Shown here: positions 1-11,015 of the stretch, one piece after another
How the letters are laid out: each line of letters opens with the position of its first letter
How positions within the stretch are numbered: position 1 is the stretch's first letter
Source: Flabesymbios commensalis
Lineage: Eukaryota > Annelida > Polychaeta > Terebellida > Flabelligeridae
DNA: 64,000 bases
Assembly (NCBI GenBank): GCA_964017125.1
Contig: OZ024912.1
Span: 84,218,976-84,282,975 of the forward strand
Direction of reading: 5' to 3'
Position numbers and translations under genes: made by a program
Notes under the pieces: generated by a model
Databases searched by the model: none
Seen by the model: only the letters and a program-made list of their open reading frames with translations
What the model was told of the DNA's origin: nothing

Positions 1-342
1 GTATGTGTACTACCAGTGGTAGTACACATACCACAAACACATGACACGTACAGGCATGTGGTATGTGTTTGTGGTATGTGTACTACCAGTGGTAGTACAC
101 ATACCACAAACACATGACACGTACAGGCATGTGGTATGTGTGTGTGGTATGTGTACTACCAGTGGTGGTACACATACCACAAACACATGACACGTACAGG
201 CATGTGGTATGTGTGTGTGGTATGTGTACTACCAGTGGTAGTACACATACCACAAACACATGACACGTACAGGCATGTGGTATGTGTTTGTGGTATGTGT
301 ACTACTAGTGGTAGTAAGCATACCTAAACACATGACACGTAC
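1..342. repeat. 73-bp satellite, about 4.7 units, cut by window edge
   Basis: Unit starts recur at 1, 74, 147, 220 and 293. Each unit contains the palindrome TGTACTACCAGTGGTAGTAC plus a linker with CACATGACACGTACAGG. The array certainly extends left of the window. Open frames through it are periodic and not coding. Confidence 0.95.
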
Positions 343-868
343 AGGATATCATTATCAGTCTCTGGTTTATCACGTTGACACATACAACGAAGGTACTGAC
401 TCAGTGAAAAAATAAAAATAAGATAACTTTACACCAGCAAGTGGGTGCCAGCACAATGATTACATTTGCCCACTTTTTTCCTCAAAACAGGCGGCGCCGA
501 AGCAGGAAAACAAAATTTAGTGGCTAGATTACGCATACAAACGACGTAGTAGTGGTAAAACTATAATAAAAGGGATAGGTTAAAGGCTCAGATTTATTTA
601 TTTGATCAATCAAAATAGGGCATACCCAGTTTTGTTATACAAATAATATTACCTTTTATATTTATATTATCATTATTATAAAACTGTGTATTTTGTTTGA
701 TCAAATAAATTAATAATAATCTACTAATTTTTGTATCAGGAAACTTAGAAATCAAAGGTCGCTTGGCCACCTTTATACTGTATCTATGTTAAAATTAAAA
801 ATACTTCAAGTGATGATCAAAGAAAACAATCCATTCTGGCTAGGTAGTGTTAAAAGTTACTGTCCGGG
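343..868. other. No gene seen; AT-rich, one fold-back
   Basis: The only structure seen is an inverted repeat at about 596-710, with arms ATTTATTTGATCAA and TTGATCAAATAAAT around a roughly 85-bp AT-rich loop. Confidence 0.6.
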
Positions 869-1806
869 GTGACCATCCGGAACTTTGGGGAACTATGAGG
901 AACTACAAGGAGCTATGATGAACTATTAGGAACTATGATGAGCTATGGTGAAATATGAATAACTATCAGTAACTATGAGGAGCTAAAATGAACTATGAGG
1001 AACTATGCGGAACTATGGGGAACCATGGGGAACTGTGATAAACTATGGGGACTATGAGGAGCAACGAGGAACTATAAGGAACTATGAGGAAATATCAGGA
1101 ATGATGATGTACTATCAGGAACCACGAGGGACTATAAGGAACTATGAGGAACTATAAGGAACTATAAAAAACTGTCAGGAGCTATGAGGAACTATCAGGA
1201 ACGACGAGGAACTATAGGGGGCTATCAAGAACTATGAGGAACTATGAGGAAATACCAGGAGCTATGAGAAACTATGGGGACCTATGAGGGACTATGTGGA
1301 ACTATGAGGAACTATGAGAAATTATGAGGATCTATCAGAAAGTATGTGGAACTATGAGGAACTATGAAGAACTAGCAGAAACCATTAGGAACTATGAGTA
1401 ACTATGAAGAACTATGAGGAACTATGAGGAACTTTGAGGAACTATCAGGAACTATCAGGAACAATGAGGAACTATCAGAAACTATGGGGAACTATGAAGA
1501 ACTATCAGGAACTATGAGAAACTATGAGGAACTATCAGGAACTATCAGTAACTATCAGGAAATATGAAAAACTATCAGGAACTACATGAGGAACTGTGGG
1601 GAACTATGAGGGACTATGAGGAACTATGAGGAACTATCAGAAACTATGAGGACATATGAGGAACTATGATAAACTATGAGGAACTATGAGGAACTATGAG
1701 GAACTATGAAGAACTAACAGAAACTATGAGTAACTATGAAGAACTATGAAGAACTATGAGGAAGTATCAGGAACTATGAGAAACAATCAAGAACTCTGAG
1801 AAAGCC
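869..1806 (+). repeat. Degenerate 10-bp array (GGAACTATGA)n
   Basis: About 90 copies of a decamer with variants AACTATCAGG, AACTATGGGG and AACTATAAGG. The phase is broken by small indels and no long-range order was evident. Flanks are unrelated AT-rich DNA. Confidence 0.93.
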
Positions 1807-1980
1807 CGAAGTCTACCTGTTCATTTCTCAAGTTAAACCTACTAACTTCCAAGTAAATATGTCTGTGTACCCTTTTTTGTAGAGCCGACAGACGACATTT
1901 CCTATTTCAGTACTACATGCAATATTGAGTCTTTCATATGTCTTTTCATATTTACCACTCTGCATATTCTAATATATATT

Positions 1981-2329
1981 CCAGGCCGACAACCGACAAT
2001 TCGGACTCTATAATCTAACTTTTAGATCAGCTGACAATTCGGACTCTATAGTCTGATGTCTAGTAGGACTAAGTCTACTATTCAGGCCGACAGCCGACAA
2101 TCCGACTCTGAGATGTAACTTGCAGTACAGGACGACAGCTGACAACTCAGACTCCAGTATCAGCCGACATCTGACAATCCCGACTCTATAGTATTGTTAA
2201 TATAAAAGGCTAGCAGACAGCAACAATTCCGAATCTGAGATGTAACTTGCAGTAGAGGCCGACAGCTGACAATTCAGACTCTGAGATATAGGACTAAGTC
2301 TACTATTCAGACCGACAGCCGACAATTCA
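1981..2329 (+). repeat. Irregular repeat with GACAGCCGACAATTC core
   Basis: Copies of a 30-50-bp motif (GCCGACAGCCGACAATTCGG followed by ACTCTGAGATGTAACTTGCAG) recur irregularly. A longer piece, TAGGACTAAGTCTACTATTC, occurs twice (near 2,070 and 2,290), suggesting a local segmental duplication. Confidence 0.75.
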
Positions 2330-2420
2330 CATAGGTATTCAAATGAAGTGGAAAGGTCTAACTAGGACATATAATGATGATTACAAATTGAAAAAAACCT
2401 TGAGTCCTCATGATGGCATG
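2330..2420 (-). repeat. H3 element, partial
   Basis: Contains AGGTATTCAAATGAA and ACAAATTGAAAAAAACC, the reverse complement of the central part of H3. The hairpin end is missing. The TAGTCC transposon begins about 30 bp to the right. Confidence 0.6.
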
Positions 2421-2452
2421 GTTTGTCTGATTTCATCTCTTCAATGGTTATA

Positions 2453-2880
2453 TAGTCCAGCAGAATGGTGCAAAATCCAAGATGGTGTGTGCATTTTATC
2501 ATACAAGCATGAAATTTTGCACAAAGGTGCTTTTGGATGTGCTCTTTCATATTTGAGTAAGAGGCAAACTTTCTTTTCCCGATATAGCCGCCAAATTCAA
2601 GATGGCCGCCATCAACCATTTTAAAGATAAAAACTCCACTAATTCATGCATGCACCAATAAATGATCATTAAATACCGAACAATAATGCAGGTTGGGCTC
2701 AGAAGGCATCGCTAAATGTTGAAGCAATGGTATTCAACCCTGTACATAATTATGAATCCAAAATAGCCCCCAAAAATCATCATAACGCATGTTTTATAGA
2801 TGCCCTACTGAGCGACTAATATCAGGCAAATTTGTGATTTACCTTTTCTATCAACCTCCCTACCTTCACCCGAACATATA
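2453..2880 (+). repeat. Left TIR of the Academ-like element
   Basis: Matches the reverse complement of about 6,000-6,416. Long identical runs include CATTTTATCATACAAGCATG and CTCTTTCATATTTGAGTAAG. The motif AGATGGCCGCCA is near 2,603. Identity falls toward the interior. Confidence 0.8.
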
Positions 2881-3289
2881 TACGATGCATTATGTAGTGT
2901 TATGGGAGGTCTGCTAAATCCCAATATGACTGCATATGACCTTTAAACATGATACTTCCTCCATACCCGTTCAGAGTGAATAGGACGTTCAGGATCTTTG
3001 TACAGAGCTTCACCCCAGATAAGTGAGGCCACGTATACTACCTGTAGGATGTACCAGTACAAGTGATCTGAAGTTGCAAGAATATATACCAGGGAAGGGA
3101 TCTGTGCTTCTAGGTGAAGAGTTCTCTTTGGCCATCATCAATGCACTCATAATCAGTGGTTTCAAATATACACCACACAAACAAACCGTTCAACTTGGCC
3201 GCTATATGTGTGTAGCATCATAACCTCTAGAGTTTTTTTACTGAACTATTACATGGGCAGTAATGACGAGATGCTCATTTAACACAAGA

Positions 3290-4760
3290 CTAAGAAAGTG
3301 GGCAGCAGAAAGAATCAAAATAGAGGGACAGATACAAGATCTCACGAAAAGGGTGCCAGGGTTTATTAGTCAACTTAAGGGGCCGTTTTAAATCATTTGT
3401 CAAAAAAATAGAGGGGGCCGCCAATTCAACATCTGAATCGACAATGTACACTATAATATGATTGTAGTCACCCGGGGCAGCATTGGAGTGATTGTGATAA
3501 TGTGTATCGGCTTTTCCTCTTGTGTGCATGGCTCGACTGCTGATAAAGGACCTATTTTCACTTTCTGTGGCTCAAAGTCAACAGTGCACCAATCTTGCAA
3601 AACGTTTGATGGCGACTTTGTATTTGCTGCAACACTATTTACTGTTCGTCTCCTCTGTGGGACGGAAAAATTAGGACTGCCTGCCATATACTCATCCCGT
3701 ATGACTTCAATTCTAGAAGACGTTTGTTGAGCAACCAATAGGTTTTAGAAGGTGTACAATTACAGGCCCATCAAGTACAATATTGTGAGTTTTTGGAAGT
3801 CGTATACATTTCTCAAGACAGGGAAGTATGTCTGATTTTGTGTCTGAACCGATCTCACCAAATTTTGAGAAGAATCTGTTATATTCTTGTGGCGGACGAA
3901 TTTATACAGATCTTGATCTATAACTTGACATGAGACATAAAGTGGTGAAAATAGTGAGTACTGTTTCCACAGGGAGATAACTGATCAGCTGAATTTGTCA
4001 GTTTCGTTGGGCTGTTAAGCAGTGCTATGCAGTTTCTCTCATAGTCTAGGGTCTGTTTTCTGATCAAGCATCTTTTCAACATAGTCATCAAACTCTTTCG
4101 TTCCCAATTCCTGAGCTGTTATCACTGGTTTTACGACAGCTTCCCTTATAATGGGTTTTATATCCAATACACACGGTACTGGCTTTTGTAAGCAATTAAA
4201 TGGATTACCAAGATCCTGTATTGTATTTGTGAGTGACTTTACTTTCTTCACAAATGATGCTTGGATGGATCATGGAGTATGAAGTTTCTAGATTGTTCTA
4301 GCTGTTTACAACCATCTATAGCGAGCCGTGACATGTTTTGAGTGAGGCAAAGAGCGACTGTAGTGAGATGATAAATTTCTTCAAATTCTCCAGCTGAGGT
4401 ATAGCTGATATAGCTGGTGTTATGTGCTCTCGAGGTCATCTTCATATTAACATATAGATTCTGGCCACTGTGACTTGGTGTGCATGCCTGGGGCGTGTGA
4501 CTTTAGAAATTTTCATTAGTCTCTTTGCCAGGACTTGTAATATCAGCATTCATCAAAGCTCTGGTCATTTTTGCAACCAATCACTAACCACCCTGAATGT
4601 GGTAATCCAATATCCAGGCCTCCAAAGATGCATATAATTTTGTCCTCTCCTTACTTCTCATGGAAGGCGGGCTTAATTTGTCTGCCAATCGCAAAAATGG
4701 ATGACCAATTTCAATAATTGCAGGCTGACCTGCGTTTATCTGCTTGGGCTGTGGTCATGC
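3290..4760 (-). pseudogene. Decayed PIN/XPG-like nuclease family protein
   Basis: Read on the minus strand from high to low coordinate. Segments in order: an N-terminal stretch with IIEIGHPFLRLADKLSPP and KLYASLEAWILDYH (about 4,600-4,740); a helical region with LCLTQNMSRLAIDGCKQLEQ then TIQDLGNPFNCL and VDIKPII-like sequence (4,040-4,445); GSDTKSDILPCLEKC followed by VLDGPVIVHLLKP (about 3,740-3,860); then RIEVIRDEYMAGS; then an acidic stretch ending YIVDSDVELAA (about 3,420-3,450). I recall intact relatives as long uncharacterised proteins in cnidarians, molluscs and fish with three acidic blocks (LDG, HEEADTR, TVDTDVVVLA), consistent with a FEN/XPG fold. Here LDG and VDSD survive and the middle block is eroded. 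Several frameshifts and stops separate the segments, so it is not expressed as one protein. It sits inside a TIR element and is probably transposon cargo. The family recognition is from memory. Confidence 0.55.
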
Positions 4761-5999
4761 ATTGGTCAGTTACTGCTAGTTGAATAGAATGCTCTGGTAC
4801 ATTTACTTATTTTGTGGACAAAGATACTGGTTGCATGTATAGTGGCATAGTGTTTTCGAAATTTACAGGCTATCTTTCTCTGCCCTGATTTTGTCACTGA
4901 GTCTTGTTGTTGAGCTTCTTTCTTGGACAGAGATACTGGTTGTGTCGTGGTGTAACTCAGTTTTCAGTTTTGGATCTCTCTCTCTCTTTCTCTGCCCTGA
5001 TTTCATCACTGGGATTCAGAAATATTGACAATTAGGTACCATGAAAGAATCCTGTGTTGTTGTTGAGCTTTATCATGATGATCTACATTGTCCCGGTGGG
5101 GAACAGATCTGGAAGAAGGGTCAGCCAAAGACACAGCACTCATTACTTAAAAATGAAGACATGCATCACCACATAAATCTTTGGGACATTTAGACTGATA
5201 TATCACTGAGAACCCTAAGCCAAATAAGGTATCAATCAGTGTAGAGTAGCAGAGGAGTCTCGCCAGCCATTTGCTGGGATATTTTGATGTTGAACCCTCA
5301 CAACTAGCTGACTGATTTGACGATAATGGATGAGAAATTCATTTATTATTGTACATTATCGTGTGAATTGTTTATGGATTTACAGGTCTATGCACAGGGC
5401 AGATTCATTTATTGTGAATGGTGCTGATCTGGACTATACTAAAAATAACATTTAAAATTTCATGGTGAATTAAGCTGTTTTGGAGAATATATGTTTAAAA
5501 AAACAGAAATTTAAGTCAAATTACAATCAATCATTATTTTAAAAAGGTCAGCTAGATTAAGTAATTCGTGAAATGAATGTATTGCTATTATTATTCATGA
5601 TTGGCTAATTTTTAGGTGTAAATTTAATGTTTTTGATAATCCATCTAGCCCCCAACGTTGTGATATGCCTCACTTATAGCTTCAGGTGCAACATAGAATC
5701 CACAAATATTACGCGAATACATAGCTTAGCATAGCATGCAAATCATTGTTGTTGTTCTGTAAATTGCTTGAAAGTCATGTTTTTATTATTATGCCAACTA
5801 TCAGTTGGCTATTGATACGGGCGGGGGGGGGGTGCATTATCTTGACACAACATTGAGAAGTATTTAAACATACTGTTTGCTGTTCGTAACCATGTGTATT
5901 GGCTTCGTAGAGCCAAGGTCATGTTTAAGCGTCATTGGCAGTCATATTTGATTTATTAAATATCCCAAAATATCTGATATGCATCCTATATGGCTTTCA
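4761..5999. other. Transposon interior without recognisable gene
   Basis: AT-rich. CTCTGCCCTGATTT recurs near 4,877 and 4,995 together with TGTTGTTGAGCTT, a small internal duplication. A G-run of about 10 lies near 5,823. No reading frame of note. Confidence 0.5.
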
Positions 6000-6416
6000 T
6001 GTGAGAGTAGGAAGGTTTATATACAAGATTAATCCTAAGTTTGCCTTAAGTATCACTTGAACAGTAAAACATTTATGCAACACATGTTAGTCCGATTTTT
6101 GGAGGCCATATTGGATTACAAACTATATAATGGGCTCAATATTATTGCTGAAATTGTATCTCCACATCTACTCATCCTTAATCTTTACTTCTGTAGCATA
6201 ATATGCATCATTTAATGATCAGGGCATGTACGCATTACTACAGCATATAGACCTTCAAAACGGTCAATGGCGACCATCTTGGATTTGACGGCCATATTGA
6301 AATAATTGAGCTTGCCTCTTACTCAAATATGAAAGAGCATATCCAAATGCATCTTTGTGTAAAATTTCATGCTTGTATGATAAAATGCACACACAATTCA
6401 CCATTCTGCTGGACTA
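6000..6416 (-). repeat. Right TIR of the Academ-like element
   Basis: Inverted partner of 2,453-2,880, ending in CTGCTGGACTA directly before ATA at 6,417-6,419. A SINE-B lies 14 bp outside. Confidence 0.8.
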
Positions 6417-6430
6417 ATAAGGTGAATATG

Positions 6431-6665
6431 TGAATATTGTTTTACGTCGCTTTCTGCACAATCATGGCAATATCGCGACAGAAGGAAGCCCGAAGCCGGG
6501 ATATTGATAGTGCACAGCACCATAGGCAGCACTGCACACTCCATACCTTTAAACAGTCTGAAGCACTGTATATGCACAAACACCTTGACAAATATTCGGC
6601 CCGACCGGGATTCAAACCTGGCACCTCCAGGTTACAAGCCCCAGTCGATACGAATGAGCCATCGG
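6431..6665 (-). mobile_element. SINE-B, nearly complete
   Basis: Reverse orientation. The right end is the tRNA-like head; read on the minus strand it has an A box near GGCTCATTCG and a B box GGTTTGAATCC. The left end is the conserved tail with TGCACAATCATGGCAATATC and TTTTACGTCGC. A Pol III-derived SINE is inferred from these boxes. Confidence 0.85.
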
Positions 6666-6706
6666 GTTAACAGGTAACTTGTAGAAAAAGGTCAAACCCG
6701 CCAGAC

Positions 6707-6800
6707 GTTGACCCACTGTTGGTCCAACGTTGACCCACTGTTGGTCCAACGTTGACCCACTGTTGGTCCAACGTTGACCCACTGTTGGTTCAACGTTGGA
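6707..6800 (+). repeat. 22-bp tandem made of P1 arm sequence, about 4 units
   Basis: GTTGACCCACTGTTGGTCCA recurs with a 22-bp period, differing between units by almost nothing. The flanks (CCAGACG left, CCAATGAACC right) are P1-like, so the array appears to be a multiplied P1 arm that has lost its core. Confidence 0.85.
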
Positions 6801-6969
6801 CCAATGAACCAATTCCTCAGTGGGCACCCCTTCTTAAAAATTATGGTTCCGCCCCTGCTATGTGTAGTTCATCTATGCAATCTACACCAACAAGCCACCC
6901 AGTAAGTGGTATCAAGAACTTTATAAGTTTTTGGTAATATATTGTGCAACAAATAAAACCAAACAAATG

Positions 6970-7048
6970 CCAGACAGTCACCCAGTGCTGGTTTAAGGTT
7001 GGGCCAACGTCGCAGACGGTGGACCAACAATAAACCAACGCTAGATCA
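6970..7048. mobile_element. P1 palindrome, partial
   Basis: Core GTCGCAGACGGTGG with arms GTTTAAGGTTGGGCC and GGACCAACAATAAACC. The outer ends are diverged. Confidence 0.7.
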
Positions 7049-7083
7049 AGATGAACCAAAAAACAGGAGAGGTCGACGCAACG

Positions 7084-7134
7084 CAGATACAATGTTGGCC
7101 CAGCGTCGTAGACGGTGGGCAAACATTGTATCTG
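7084..7134. mobile_element. P1 core copy with mirrored private arms
   Basis: The arms CAGATACAATGTT and AACATTGTATCTG are exact inverted copies but differ from every other P1 (normally TTTAATGTT). The core is GCGTCGTAGACGGTG. Confidence 0.75.
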
Positions 7135-7162
7135 CGATAATGTTCTGTGCATGTGGATTGAA

Positions 7163-7237
7163 TGGTGCTTTAGGCTATCTTTGTGCAAACATAGTGGCTA
7201 AACTGGCCCAGGATAACCTCCTGAGGATGGTGACATG
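7163..7237 (-). mobile_element. SINE-A tail fragment
   Basis: Contains GCTTTAGGCTATCTTTGTGC and CTCCTGAGGATGGTG, the reverse complement of the SINE-A 3' half. Confidence 0.7.
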
Positions 7238-7340
7238 AATGCGTTGTGAAGTGGAGTTATTTATCCGAATAAAATACGACATTCTGCCAACGTTGAATGA
7301 AAGTTTGCTCATTTCAGTCAACGCTGTGCCAGAAATAACT

Positions 7341-7448
7341 CCCAGCAAACAAAACAGCAAAATACGTTCACCAAATGTTGTTTTAATGCCGCGCCAGCGT
7401 CGCAGACGGTAAGCCAGCATTAAACCAACAATGGTTCAATGTCTGATG
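7341..7448. mobile_element. P1 palindrome, full length
   Basis: Starts CCCAGCAAAC, core CCAGCGTCGCAGACGGTAAG. The right outer end decays into SINE-B sequence at about 7,449. Confidence 0.8.
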
Positions 7449-7655
7449 TCATCGAGACTGTGTGTATATAGTGATCCAAACTGTTCAAATGCCTGGAGTG
7501 TACAGTGCTTTCTATGGCAGAGTGCAATATGAGGAACCCGTGAATTCATTCGATAAGAGTAAGGCATAGTCCTGACTACGGGCTTCCTTCAGTTCTGTCG
7601 CGATATTGTCATGATTGTGTAGAAAGCGACGTAAAATATTATTCACTCACTCACA
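7449..7655 (+). mobile_element. SINE-B without tRNA head
   Basis: Begins in the central body (CCAAACTGTTCAAATGCC) and runs to TCGCGATATTGTCATG and AAAGCGACGTAAAAT. The promoter-bearing head is absent. Confidence 0.8.
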
Positions 7656-7667
7656 CATTGCGGAGGC

Positions 7668-7745
7668 CCTAGTGGTTAGCACCGCTGCCAGGGGTTCGTT
7701 TCCCGGTAAACCCAGTATTGTGGGGAGCCTCCATGACCGAGAATA
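7668..7745 (+). mobile_element. SINE-A head fragment
   Basis: GAGGCCCTAGTGGTTAGCAC then CAGTATTGTGGGGAGCC. Ends within the tRNA-unrelated body. Confidence 0.7.
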
Positions 7746-7860
7746 GAAAAAACAGTACAAATTGACTCCTGTGTGAGTGTTAGAGTAGTATATATATCAG
7801 ATCAGTATACTCACTGACTGGGCTTACTCACTTATATTACTCACTGACACGATGCTGTGA

Positions 7861-8040
7861 ATATTGGCCCATCATCGACGTTTTGGCCCAGCATTGAAAC
7901 ATCATTGGGCCAGCACAGTACGGCTAGGCGGGACCCAGTGAACACAAGTCACTGAGCCAATGTTGGTTCAATGTTGGCCCAGCGTCTCCGACGCTGGCCC
8001 AACATTGAACCAGCATTGGTCCAGCACGGCTAGCTGGGAG
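7861..8040. mobile_element. Two adjacent P1 copies
   Basis: The first (7,861-7,914) is degraded. The second (about 7,932-8,040) has arms GGTTCAATGTTGGCCC and GGCCCAACATTGAACC and, unusually, a fully symmetric core (AGCGTCTCCGACGCT), lacking the single mismatch found in other copies. Confidence 0.75.
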
Positions 8041-8106
8041 GTGTAGTCATGAGTCTGGTGTTGTGGTTAGGTCTACGGACCACACCCATTGCCTCAGGAA
8101 GTGTGC

Positions 8107-8330
8107 GGGGGGGGGGGGGGGGTGAAGTATCACTAATTAATCAGACTCACTTTGCCGTGCAAAGACGAACAGCAGTAACTGCCCACTTGTAAAGTGAGCA
8201 GTTACTGCTGTTTGTCTTTGCACGCGGTCAGTATGCCAGTACTCGATGGCAGAAGAGAATCCTGCAGCTCAAAGACAAACAGCAGTAACTGCTTACTTCC
8301 AGTTACTGCTCTGTGTCTTTAGCTGTATAA
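8107..8330. repeat. G-run plus two related hairpins
   Basis: A run of about 16 G is followed by a hairpin at 8,153-8,226 with arms GCAAAGACGAACAGCAGTAA and its complement, then a diverged copy at 8,268-8,330. A third arm-like piece lies near 8,400. Confidence 0.8.
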
Positions 8331-8460
8331 CATATCGTAAAGTTTCACTAATTAATGACTCGCACTCTGTCATACCAAGAATGCTACAACCTAGTGTCCT
8401 TGCAAAGATAAACAGCAGCAGCCTTTCACCATGTTTACCTGCTCATTTTCAAGTATCTAT

Positions 8461-8806
<346 letters not shown>

Positions 8807-8866
8807 TCTTTCTCCACTACGATAATTTCGACAGCAATTCGCGGCTTTGCAGTGGAGAAAGATGAC
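8807..8866. repeat. Hairpin related to the 13.3-kb hairpin
   Basis: Arms TTTCTCCACTACGATAATTT and a counterpart ending GCAGTGGAGAAAG around AGCAATTCGCGGC, which also occurs at 13,355-13,378. Confidence 0.7.
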
Positions 8867-9133
8867 AATAATAAATATTCAAGCTTTCAAGGGTTTAATA
8901 ATTATTTTCCAAAAGTGTACATCATATAAATATTCACAACACATATTGAATTCTATTCGTATATTTGGACATTTTAAAGGAAAAGTATCCTAAATGTAAC
9001 ACTAGAATAATTAACTACTGATGTGTGATATTTGCGTTCGCATGTACATACGTGATTATGCGTCACTAGCAGGTAAAGGGACATATCAACCATGTGGCTT
9101 ACATCATTAACGTGCTATGGTATGGTATGTACA
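8867..9133. other. No gene seen
   Basis: AT-rich single-copy-looking sequence; no repeat or reading frame recognised. Confidence 0.5.
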
Positions 9134-9224
9134 CAAGCGAACACAGAAGTTCAACCAATGCTGATTTAAGGTTGGGCCGGCGTCGTAGACGGTGGGCCAA
9201 CAATAAAACAGCATTGGCCCAACC
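9134..9224. mobile_element. P1 palindrome
   Basis: Core GCGTCGTAGACGGTGG. The left half has GATTTAAGGTTGGGCC; the right outer end is degraded. Confidence 0.75.
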
Positions 9225-9342
9225 AATGTAGTCCAGCATGTCTCTCTACACTACACTCCCATGTGTATAGAGGAAGGTGAGGTACTGGTATTTCCACGTG
9301 TGGTGAATGAAGGAGTGAATGTGGTTTTACTTTAGCATGTTT

Positions 9343-9572
9343 AGGGGGCCACCATTCAATCTCCAGGAGGGGGGGGGGGGCTGAAGTATAATCTGTGTTG
9401 GGAAAAATATTTGTGTCAATCCGGCTGGGCGGCGCGCCGAAAATTTCAAATTGTATTAAATGTTATATTTATAGAACTGAAATATATTATTTATTTCACG
9501 CAGAGTTGCCCGAAATTATAAATTTTAAAAATATTCCATCCCCCCCCCGTGGAGATTGACTGGTTCCCCCCT
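9343..9572. mobile_element. F8 inverted-repeat element
   Basis: Ends AGGGGGCCACCATTCAATCT and a counterpart ending TGACTGGTTCCCCCCT. Poly-G and poly-C runs lie just inside the ends. The interior has TTATTTCACGCAGAGTTGCC, shared with the copies at 24.1, 26.4 and 43.2 kb. Confidence 0.75.
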
Positions 9573-9599
9573 TATTTTCTCCACTCAGTGGCGGCCGGC

Positions 9600-9845
9600 T
9601 CTGACGGCACATTCGGTCAACCGATTCGGGTTGTAGCTCTGTAGCTCGAAACTCTCAGAGGTACCGAGTTCAAATGTGTCGGATGTTTGTCATCGAGGTT
9701 GGGCATATACATTGCTCAAAACTGGGCAAATGCCTGGAGTCTAAAGAACCCTTAAAGTCACTCGACAAGAGTAGGGCATAGTCCGAACTTTGGGCTTCTT
9801 GTTATCGCGATATTGTCATGATTGTGCAGAAAGCGATGTAACTTT
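9600..9845 (+). mobile_element. SINE-B, head diverged
   Basis: B-box-like GAGTTCAAATGTG near 9,667; body GGGCATAGTCCGAACTTTGG; tail CGCGATATTGTCATGATTG. The head differs from other copies (GTAGCTCTGTAGCTCG), perhaps a separate subfamily. Confidence 0.75.
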
Positions 9846-9955
9846 AGCAAGGTTGACTCCTTGTGGCAATATCGCGATAGGAATATCCTTTACTCTTTTC
9901 TAATCGCTTCAGCTTCGAGGGTTCGTTATTTAGTTATAATGAGCCATAATAAGGC

Positions 9956-10062
9956 CAACAGACGCTCGGTGTTGAGCCAATGTTGGTTTAATGTTGGGCC
10001 AGCGTCGCAGACGGTGGCCCAACATTAAACCAATATTGGCTCAGCGCCTTTTGTTTGCTGGG
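9956..10062. mobile_element. P1 palindrome, full length
   Basis: Arms GAGCCAATGTTGGTTTAATG and CATTAAACCAATATTGGCTC share the GAGCC / GGCTC variant. Ends in TTTGCTGGGTA. Confidence 0.85.
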
Positions 10063-10182
10063 TATACGTTTGAACAATTTGGGTCTTGTATCAATGTACA
10101 TATATGCATAAACATGACAACGACAGAAAATAAAAAATATATAAAGGCCAAGGTTCAAACATTACATCATGTACATTGGAGC

Positions 10183-10340
10183 TTAAAAGAGTAGTCTACT
10201 GTGTACAAAGAGCGGGACACGTATGCTCCCAGAAAGCACCACACAGATGATTACAGTGATAGAGGCAACTAGTGTACTACTAAAACTAGAAACATACATA
10301 GAGTGGTCTATAGCTTTAATCGGGTGTTTGGAAGATAAAT
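10183..10340 (+). repeat. Dispersed repeat also at 45,058-45,200
   Basis: GAGTAGTCTACTGTGTAC then GATAGAGGCAACTAG and ATAGAGTGGTCTATAGCTTT. The 45-kb copy matches throughout with scattered differences. Boundaries and class unknown. Confidence 0.65.
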
Positions 10341-10450
10341 AAATGCTGAGTAATATAAATAATAGGGTTTTTTTCAATCCTATTTTATATCGAAAATAAC
10401 ATATTAATTTAACATGTTAAAAGAACATAAGAGTAGAGCATAAACATGAT

Positions 10451-10739
10451 AAAGCGACACAATCAGGCCAAAATCATCATTTTCATTTTTGCTCCTTGAT
10501 ATGTTTTTAAGTTTTCAAAATGTCCATAGACTAGAAATTAATCATGTTATTTCTGTATTTCGTATTTTGGACATCGATGTATCAAATCAAATTTCATTAT
10601 TATTTCTCCTTTAACTGGTAAATGCGCAACCCAAAATTTAAAAGACTTACGCAATTCTAATGTATGACATTTCAAAAACTTAAGAACATATCAAGGAGCC
10701 AAGATAAAAATGATGATTTTCTGCCTGATTGTGTCGCTT
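10451..10739. mobile_element. P2 palindrome, full length
   Basis: Ends AAGCGACACAATCAGGC and GCCTGATTGTGTCGCTT, an inverted pair. The arms are imperfect toward the centre. Contains ATGTCCATAGACTAGAA as in the other P2 copies. Confidence 0.85.
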
Positions 10740-10944
10740 CTGAATGTTGACAGTAATACAGACAGTGTAAGTAGAGCACTTGAGAAATGATACACCAACG
10801 TTTGATTTCCATCTGATGGTCATGATGGGTAATGGTGGATTTATTCATTTTTTTTATACATTGATACTAAAAAATATATTAAAAGATAAGAGCACCTAAC
10901 CAGCCAGCTGTACTTAACCCTGAGAGCACTGAACCAATAAATTT

Positions 10945-11015
10945 AAATTTTCAGTCACTTGAAGTTGTGTCTCGCTACCGCGATCCACAACTTCAAGTGA
11001 CTAAAAATCTAGGTT
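10945..11015. mobile_element. H4 hairpin
   Basis: Arms AGTCACTTGAAGTTGTG and CACAACTTCAAGTGACT; this copy has AGTCAC in place of the usual ACCCAC, mirrored in both arms. Loop TCTCGCTACCGCGATC. Confidence 0.8.

Larger units (their letters stand above)
2453..6416. mobile_element. TIR DNA transposon, Academ-like (inferred), degraded
   Basis: The two ends are inverted copies starting TAGTCCAGCAGAATGGTG (2,453) and ending CACCATTCTGCTGGACTA (6,416). ATA lies directly outside both ends, a 3-bp target duplication. Similarity between arms continues with gaps for about 400 bp. The interior carries a reverse-strand coding relic (about 3,290-4,760) that I recognise as a PIN/XPG-like family. A 3-4-bp target duplication plus an XPG-type nuclease is the combination described for Academ (AcademX) transposons, so I infer that superfamily. 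I see no Cys-rich transposase, so the copy is either non-autonomous or too decayed. TIR and TSD are directly visible; the superfamily is inference. Confidence 0.72.

Noticed and set aside
5080-5260. Possible exon of a host gene inside the transposon
   Set aside because: No frame longer than a few dozen codons and no splice-site pair.
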